This document shows, in pieces, positions 14,639 to 19,465 of a DNA stretch of 19,465 bases. Origin of the DNA: CANCDA01 sp043757205 (GTDB lineage: Bacteria; Pseudomonadota; Gammaproteobacteria; Burkholderiales; Burkholderiaceae_C). The DNA lies in contig JAYVPU010000207.1 of the NCBI GenBank assembly GCA_043757205.1, forward strand, positions 1-19,465. Reading direction: 5' to 3'. A program made the translations under genes and the position numbers. Position 1 is the stretch's first letter; each line of letters starts with the position of its first letter. The notes beneath the pieces were generated by a model. The model searched no databases. It worked only from the letters and a program-made list of their open reading frames with translations, and was not told the DNA's origin.

Positions 14639-15499
14639 ATGTCGTTCTGGTTCATTCAAAGTTTAAACAGCCTGGCCTTGGGCGGGGTGCTGTTCACCCT
14701 GGCTGCGGGTTTTTCGCTGATCTTCGGTCTGATGCGCATTGCCAATCTGTCGCACGGCGCTTACTTCATGTTCGGCGCTTACCTGGGCTTGACGGTGTTG
14801 GACCGGGGTTATGGCTTTTTGGCTGCCGTGCTGGCTGCCGGGCTGGGTGTTGGTTTGCTGGGCGGGATTGTGGAGCGCGTGGTGTTGCGCCGTTTGGCGG
14901 GCAACAGCTTGTCGCAGGTGCTCGCCACCTTGGGCGTTGCCTTTGTGATTGCCGACTGCAGCCTGTGGCTGTGGGGCGGCGACCCCCGGCCGGTCTCGCC
15001 GCCAGATTTTCTGTCCGGTGGTGTGCAGCTCTTTGGCATGACCTTCCCGCTGTACCGACTGGCGGTGGTGGTGTTCAGCATGCTGATTGCGCTGGGTCTG
15101 TGGTTGCTGCTCGACAAAACCCGCCTGGGCGTGATGATCCGTGCCAGTGTGGATGACCGTCAAATGGCCCAGGGCGTGGGCGTGCCCGCCTCGCGCTTGT
15201 TCACCATTGTGTTTTGTCTGGGCACCGCTTTGGCGGGCATCGGTGGTGTCATCGCTGCGCCGATTTTGTCGGTCTATCCGGGGCTGGACGCCGACATGCT
15301 GCCGCTGGCTTTGGTGGTGGTGATTTTGGGCGGGCTGGGCAGCTTGGCCGGGGCCTTTGTCGGCAGCTTTGTGATTGGTTTTATTTACAGCTTTGGGCAG
15401 GTGCTGTTCCCGGACCTGGCCTACATCATTTTGTTTTTGCCCATGGTCATCATTTTGGCGCTCAGGCCGCGTGGTTTGTTTGGAAGGATCAGCGCGTGA
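14639..15499 (+). CDS. livH: ABC importer permease, LivH type
   Basis: A 286-residue inner-membrane permease of normal LivH length with about eight hydrophobic segments. The conserved GLMRIANLSHG (30-40) corresponds to the family's G-x-M-R-x-x-N-x-x-H-G. The cytoplasmic coupling loop TRLGVMIRASVDDRQMAQGVGV (from 161) meets the ATPases, followed by GGLGSLAGAFVG (231-242) and the C-terminal RPRGLFG. It pairs with LivM to form the channel. The ATG at 14639 has no evident Shine-Dalgarno sequence and there is a 36-bp gap after the receptor gene, so translation may rely on coupling. The 3' end overlaps livM by 4 bp. The symbol denotes family; the cargo may not be a branched-chain amino acid. Confidence 0.93.
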   Translation: MSFWFIQSLNSLALGGVLFTLAAGFSLIFGLMRIANLSHGAYFMFGAYLGLTVLDRGYGFLAAVLAAGLGVGLLGGIVERVVLRRLAGNSLSQVLATLGVAFVIADCSLWLWGGDPRPVSPPDFLSGGVQLFGMTFPLYRLAVVVFSMLIALGLWLLLDKTRLGVMIRASVDDRQMAQGVGVPASRLFTIVFCLGTALAGIGGVIAAPILSVYPGLDADMLPLALVVVILGGLGSLAGAFVGSFVIGFIYSFGQVLFPDLAYIILFLPMVIILALRPRGLFGRISA

Positions 15500-16488
15500 A
15501 GCGTCTCGCCGTGAAGCGTTTCTTCTTTGCCGCTTTGCTGGCTCTGTTGCTGAGTTTGCCCTGGTGGGTCGGCGGCGTTTACTACGTCAATCTGGCCAGT
15601 CAGATTCTGATTGCCGCCTTGTTTGCCATGAGCCTGAATCTGCTGGTCGGCTACGCCGGACTGACCTCGCTTGGGCACGCGGGCTACCTGGGGCTTTCTG
15701 CCTATAGCTGCGGCTGGCTCATGGTCAACCTGGGTTGGGGTCATCTGGCCTCCGCCGGTGCGGCACTGGCCGGGTCGGTGGTGATGGCCGCCCTGTTTGG
15801 CCTGATTGCCCTGCGCGCCACCGGCATCAGCTTCCTCATGATCACACTGGCGCTGGGGCAAATCCTCTGGGGTCTGGCCTACCGCTGGACCAGCGTGACT
15901 GGCGGGGACAACGGCATTTCCGGGCTGACGCGGCCCAGCCCCTTCGGTCTGGACTTGGGGGAGGCCAACACCTTTTACTTCTTCACGCTGCTGGTGTTTG
16001 TGCTGGTGTGGGGGCTGATGGCGATCTGGGTGGGCTCACCCTTTGGTGCCAGCATTCGCGGCACCAAAGACCAGCCCCGGCGCATGAGTGCGCTCGGCTA
16101 CAACGTCTGGTTGATTCGCTGGATCACCTTCATCGTGAGCGGTTTTTTTGGGGCTGTGGCCGGTCTGATGTACGTTTATTACCACCAGTTCATCAGCCCA
16201 CACAGCCTGTCGCTGGCCAACTCGGCCGAGATGCTGTTGATGGTGATTGCCGGTGGCGCGGGCACACTCAGCGGCCCCATCGTCGGCGCAGCGCTGGTGG
16301 TCTTGTTGAAAAATGTGGCCAGTGCTTACATCGACCGTTGGGTCACTTTGCTGGGCCTTGTCTTCATCTTCATCGTGATGTTTGTGCCGGGCGGCATCGT
16401 GGCCGGGCTGGGCCGCTGGGCCAAGGCGTTGAACTTGAAGCCGGTCGCCTTGACGACCCGCACCAAGCCAGCGGAGGACGCGCCGTGA
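15496..16488 (+). CDS. livM: ABC importer permease, LivM type
   Basis: Starts at GTG 15496, inside the livH stop (GTGA overlap). AAGGA at 15484-15488 is 7 bp upstream; the much longer open frame reaching back to 15214 lies within livH and is not used. The 330-residue permease shows the LivM signatures GYAGLTSLGHAGYLG (52-66), TGGDNGISG (135-143), the coupling loop IRGTKDQPRRMSALGYN (187-203) and GGAGTLSGPIVGA (253-265). Eight or more membrane segments are evident. The hydrophilic C-terminal tail (about 308-330) is enriched in lysine, threonine and proline and faces the cytoplasm. It forms the heterodimeric pore with LivH and overlaps livG by 4 bp. Confidence 0.94.
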   Translation: MKRLAVKRFFFAALLALLLSLPWWVGGVYYVNLASQILIAALFAMSLNLLVGYAGLTSLGHAGYLGLSAYSCGWLMVNLGWGHLASAGAALAGSVVMAALFGLIALRATGISFLMITLALGQILWGLAYRWTSVTGGDNGISGLTRPSPFGLDLGEANTFYFFTLLVFVLVWGLMAIWVGSPFGASIRGTKDQPRRMSALGYNVWLIRWITFIVSGFFGAVAGLMYVYYHQFISPHSLSLANSAEMLLMVIAGGAGTLSGPIVGAALVVLLKNVASAYIDRWVTLLGLVFIFIVMFVPGGIVAGLGRWAKALNLKPVALTTRTKPAEDAP

Positions 16489-17225
16489 CGCCGATTCTTG
16501 AAGTCCGCGACCTGTGCAAGTCCTTTGGTGGATTGCTGGTCACGCGCTCGGTGAATTTGCAAATTGAGCAAGGCGAACGCCATCTTTTGATCGGCCCCAA
16601 CGGTGCGGGCAAGACCACGCTGTTCAATCTGATTACGGGCGACCTTTCGTCTAACTCGGGCCATATTGCGCTGATGGGGAAAACGGTGACCCATGCTTCA
16701 ACGGCAGCCAGGGCGCAACTCGGGCTGGCACGCACCTTCCAAATCGTGACCCTGTTTGGCCGCGACACTCTTCTGCACAACATCAAGCTGGCGTTGCTGG
16801 GCAAGTCGGCCATGCGCTGGCGGCACTGGGGGGCGTTTGGGCAAGACCAGGCCTTGTCCCGCCGTGCGCTGGAGGTGTTGGACTCGGTTGGCCTCTCAGA
16901 CAAAGCCCAACTGCCGCTGGAGCAAACCTCTTATGGCGAGAAGCGCCGACTTGAAATTGCCATGGCCTTGGCACAAAGTCCGCGCGTCTTGCTGCTGGAT
17001 GAGCCCTTGGCCGGGCTGTCCGCCGAAGAGCGTGAAACCATCACCGCCTTGCTGGGCCGGATTGACAAAAACATCACCATCCTGATGATCGAGCACGACA
17101 TGGAAATCGCCTTGGCCTTTGCCGACCGAATCACCCTGCTGCACTACGGCGAAGTGATCACGGCGGGCACGCGCCAAGAGGTGGTGGACGATCCGCGCAC
17201 CCGGGAGATTTACCTTGGCTCGTGA
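16485..17225 (+). CDS. livG: ABC importer ATPase, LivG type
   Basis: Starts at GTG 16485, overlapping the livM stop by 4 bp; GGAGG at 16473-16477 is 7 bp upstream. The 246-residue ATPase has Walker A GPNGAGKTT (37-45), the Q-loop in LARTFQIV (81-88), a signature TSYGEKRRLEI (148-158) in place of LSGGQ, as is usual for LivG, Walker B VLLLDEP (168-174) and the switch histidine H204 in MIEHDME. The C-terminus ends shortly after the LivG-typical DDPRTREIYLGS. It powers transport with LivF. All catalytic residues are present. It overlaps livF by 11 bp. Confidence 0.95.
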   Translation: MTPILEVRDLCKSFGGLLVTRSVNLQIEQGERHLLIGPNGAGKTTLFNLITGDLSSNSGHIALMGKTVTHASTAARAQLGLARTFQIVTLFGRDTLLHNIKLALLGKSAMRWRHWGAFGQDQALSRRALEVLDSVGLSDKAQLPLEQTSYGEKRRLEIAMALAQSPRVLLLDEPLAGLSAEERETITALLGRIDKNITILMIEHDMEIALAFADRITLLHYGEVITAGTRQEVVDDPRTREIYLGS

Positions 17226-17931
17226 TCTGTTGACGCTGAACAAGATCAACGCTTTTTATGGCGACAGCCATGTGCTGCACGACCTCAGCTTGACGTTGCA
17301 AGAGGGTCGATTGCTCGCCCTGCTGGGTCGCAACGGCGCGGGCAAGTCCACCTGCATCAGCTCAATCATTGGCTTTCTGCCGGTGCGCAGCGGGTTTATC
17401 CAGCTCAATGGCCAGGCCATTGAAAAACTATCGCCCGAGGCGATTTGCCGCGCAGGCATTGGCTTGGTGCCGCAAGGCCGACGCATTTTTGGCAGCCTGA
17501 GCGTGAAAGAAAATTTAGATGTGGCGGCACGCCCCGCTGCGGCGCACAGCCAGCGGCACTGGGCGCGCGGCGATGTGTATGAGATTTTCCCCCGCCTGAA
17601 AGAACGACAAAACCAGATCGCCAGCAGCCTGTCCGGCGGCGAACAACAAATGCTGGCGATTGGCCGCGCCTTGATGACCAACCCCAAAGTGCTACTGATG
17701 GATGAGCCGTCTGAAGGCTTGGCACCACAGATCGTGCGCGAAGTCGGCCAAGTGCTCAGCACCCTCAAGGCCCATATCTCGATTGTGTTGGTCGAGCAAA
17801 ACCTGGGCCTGGCGATGAAGGTGGCCGACGATGTCGTGCTGCTCAATACCGGGCGCGTGGTTTTTTCGGGCACGCGCGAAAGCTTTCAGGCTCAGCAGGC
17901 TAATCTGCACGCCCACCTCGGGGTAGAGTAG
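17215..17931 (+). CDS. livF: ABC importer ATPase, LivF type
   Basis: A 238-residue ATPase. The most likely start is TTG at 17215, 11 bp inside livG, with GGAG at 17204-17207 spaced 7 bp; no in-frame ATG lies nearby. Walker A is GRNGAGKST (38-46), the Q-loop GIGLVPQGRRIF (81-92) is diagnostic of LivF, the signature is LSGGEQQ (139-145), and Walker B is VLLMDEP (159-165) with E168 G L of the LivF SEGL motif. The switch region reads LVEQN (192-196), with glutamine and asparagine where many ATPases have histidine, which is common in LivF. It completes a five-gene importer with receptor, LivH, LivM and LivG. Confidence 0.95.
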   Translation: MARDLLTLNKINAFYGDSHVLHDLSLTLQEGRLLALLGRNGAGKSTCISSIIGFLPVRSGFIQLNGQAIEKLSPEAICRAGIGLVPQGRRIFGSLSVKENLDVAARPAAAHSQRHWARGDVYEIFPRLKERQNQIASSLSGGEQQMLAIGRALMTNPKVLLMDEPSEGLAPQIVREVGQVLSTLKAHISIVLVEQNLGLAMKVADDVVLLNTGRVVFSGTRESFQAQQANLHAHLGVE

Positions 17932-17960
17932 TCGGTTTCAAAATCACTGTAGGAGAGACT

Positions 17961-18845
17961 ATGCGCGTTGGATTGGCAGGCACCGGAAAAATGGGCAGTG
18001 TGATTGCCCTGCGATTGCACTCGCTGGGTCATCAAGTCACGGTCTGGAACCGCTCGGCTAGCAAGGCGCAAGCCCTGTTGGATGCGGGCCTAACGTGGGC
18101 CGCAACGCCCCGGGCACTGGCCACCGCGTCAGACCTCATCATCTCCCTGCTCACCAACGAGCAAGCCCTGGACGACGTGTACCTGGGCGCTGAGGGCCTG
18201 TGGTCTGGCGCGGTTGCCGACAAAGTTTTCATCGACATGAGCACCGTCAAGCCCGCCCAACAACAGGCCATGGGTGAGCGCGCTGCCAGCGTGCAGGCCA
18301 CGTACCTCGAATGCCCGGTCAGCGGCAGCGTGGGGCCCGCCAAAGAGGGCAAGCTGATTGGTTTTGTCGGTGGCGATGAGGCGCTTTTGCCGCGCGTGCG
18401 CCCCCTGCTTGATCAGCTCTGCAAACGGGTCGAGTTTGTCGGGCCGCTGGGTTCTGGTGCCACCATGAAGCTGGCGGTGAATCTGCCCTTGATGGTGTAC
18501 TGGCAGACCTTGGGTGAGGCCCTGTCGCTGATTGAGCCTTTGCACCTAGACCCTCAGCTTGTGGTGGATATTTTTTCGGAGTCTTCGGGTGGCCCCAACA
18601 TGCTCAAGGTGCGCGGCAGCATGATCGTCCAGGCGCTAGCGGGAACACCCAGTGAGCTGGTGACGGTGAACCTGGCCACCATGCGCAAAGACGTTCGCAC
18701 CATGGTGGATCAAGCCACGCTGCAAGGCCGTCAAGTGCCCTTAACAGCCATCACGCTCAACAACCTGGATCAAGCCGCCGCCAGCGGCTTAGACGCAGCC
18801 GACTGCACGCAGTTTCCGATGTGGTGGTTGAAGGCGCAGTCCTAG
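17961..18845 (+). CDS. NAD(P)-dependent beta-hydroxyacid dehydrogenase (3-hydroxyisobutyrate dehydrogenase family)
   Basis: A 294-residue member of the beta-hydroxyacid dehydrogenase family, preceded by an AGGAGA ribosome site. The Rossmann motif GTGKMG lies at 7-12. NRS at 30-32 places R31 where relatives bind the NADP 2'-phosphate, so NADP(H) preference is likely. The substrate loop ECPVSGSVGPAKEGKL (117-132) corresponds to D-A-P-V-S-G-G, with two substitutions. The catalytic lysine is K170 in GSGATMKLAVN, and the family's closing D-x-x-x-x-P-M appears as DCTQFPMWW (281-289). Relatives act on 3-hydroxyisobutyrate, tartronate semialdehyde, or succinic semialdehyde and glyoxylate. It follows livF by 29 bp and is probably in the same operon, so it may act on the imported substrate or its breakdown product. 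Confidence 0.9.
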   Translation: MRVGLAGTGKMGSVIALRLHSLGHQVTVWNRSASKAQALLDAGLTWAATPRALATASDLIISLLTNEQALDDVYLGAEGLWSGAVADKVFIDMSTVKPAQQQAMGERAASVQATYLECPVSGSVGPAKEGKLIGFVGGDEALLPRVRPLLDQLCKRVEFVGPLGSGATMKLAVNLPLMVYWQTLGEALSLIEPLHLDPQLVVDIFSESSGGPNMLKVRGSMIVQALAGTPSELVTVNLATMRKDVRTMVDQATLQGRQVPLTAITLNNLDQAAASGLDAADCTQFPMWWLKAQS

Positions 18846-18851
18846 CCGCTT

Positions 18852-19465
18852 TTATTCGAGTTTCATCTCGCTGATCACGGCGCGAAACTGGTCCATCTGC
18901 CGTTTCAACATCGCATCCTGCTCGGCAGGGCTGGAGCCCACCGGCTCGGCCCCTAAATCGGCCAGGCGTTTGGCCACATCAGGGTGACGTACCGCTGCGG
19001 CAATCTCACGTTGCAGCCGGGCCACGATGTCCTTGGGCGTTTTGGCCGGCACGAAGACGCCATTCCAACCCTCCAACTCCAGCCCCGGGTAGCCCTGCTC
19101 GCGCACCGTGGGCACGTCGGGCAAGGTCGCAATGCGGGTGGAGGCGGTGGTGGCCAGCGCGCGCAATGTGCCCGCACGAATCTCGGCCAGTGAAGACGAG
19201 AGCTGATCGCCGCCGAACTGGATGCGCCCGGTCAACAGCTCTTGCTTCAGGGGTGCTGCGCCACGGAAAGGAATGTGCTCCATCTCGATTTTGGCGTCGC
19301 GCTTGAACGCCTCGCCCAAGACGTGCACGGCCGAGCCCGGGCCGGTGGAGCCGTAGTTGTAGTTCATATTTTTGTCCTTGAGCAGCGCCGCGAACTCACG
19401 CAAATCCTTGGCCGGCACGCCTGGGTAGGCGGTCAACACAAAGGGCACATAAACCGCGATGGAAA
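18852..19465 (-). CDS. Bug/TctC-family periplasmic solute receptor (partial, C-terminal ~204 residues)
   Basis: The frame is open to the right edge (…SIAVYVPFVLTAYPGV), so the N-terminus and signal peptide lie outside the window and the internal GTG at 19448 is not the start. The visible part holds the Bug-fold signatures: NYGSTGPGSAVHVLGEAFKR, with the ligand-loop serines and glycines; then HIPFRGAAPLKQELLTGRIQF, LATTASTRIATLPDVPTVREQGYPG and the typical GWNGVFVPAKTPKDI. These receptors bind carboxylic acids for tripartite tricarboxylate transporters and are greatly expanded in Burkholderiales. No TctA or TctB gene is visible here, so it may be one of the many orphan receptors. It converges with the dehydrogenase, leaving only 6 bp between the two stop codons. 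Confidence 0.92.
   Translation of the reverse strand, partial: SIAVYVPFVLTAYPGVPAKDLREFAALLKDKNMNYNYGSTGPGSAVHVLGEAFKRDAKIEMEHIPFRGAAPLKQELLTGRIQFGGDQLSSSLAEIRAGTLRALATTASTRIATLPDVPTVREQGYPGLELEGWNGVFVPAKTPKDIVARLQREIAAAVRHPDVAKRLADLGAEPVGSSPAEQDAMLKRQMDQFRAVISEMKLE

Overview
This is a GC-rich bacterial chromosomal window, most likely from the Burkholderiales and probably Comamonadaceae. The inference rests on codon use, the partial tripartite-tricarboxylate (Bug/TctC) receptor, and the large share of glycolate, aldehyde and ABC-uptake catabolic genes. I recognise no tRNA, rRNA, CRISPR array, insertion sequence or phage gene. No stretch longer than about 210 bp lacks a gene.

Left part (1-1837, minus strand): a GlcD-type FAD-linked oxidase is followed by the start of a CidA/LrgA-family membrane protein that runs off the left edge.

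Central-left part (1934-7193, plus strand): this is the least familiar block. It has an exported ~718-residue protein that combines a carboxypeptidase-regulatory-like domain, a single c-type heme motif (CVGCH) and a Vgb/SMP-30-like beta-propeller. Two small membrane proteins with overlapping stop and start codons follow, then a small exported protein with a second carboxypeptidase-regulatory-like fold, then an exported YtcJ-type amidohydrolase. I read it as a candidate periplasmic redox/hydrolase system of unknown substrate. It is the best candidate here for something undescribed.

Centre (7247-9303, plus): phosphatidylserine decarboxylase (psd), with the LGST self-cleavage site intact, and a class V PLP aminotransferase followed by a strong intrinsic terminator.

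Right part (9349-18845): a divergent catabolic locus. On the minus strand lie a GntR/FCD regulator, an aldehyde dehydrogenase, an alpha/beta-hydrolase whose nucleophile serine is replaced by glycine, and a zeta-like glutathione S-transferase. On the plus strand lie a complete branched-chain-amino-acid-type ABC importer (receptor, LivH, LivM, LivG, LivF) and a beta-hydroxyacid dehydrogenase. A ~210-bp AT-rich region between the arms carries a tandem 10-bp repeat and an imperfect palindrome, plausible regulator sites. The likely logic is uptake of an organic acid by the ABC system and its oxidation by the enzymes of both arms, under GntR control. The substrate cannot be read from sequence.

The right edge holds the C-terminal two thirds of a Bug/TctC solute receptor on the minus strand, convergent with the dehydrogenase.
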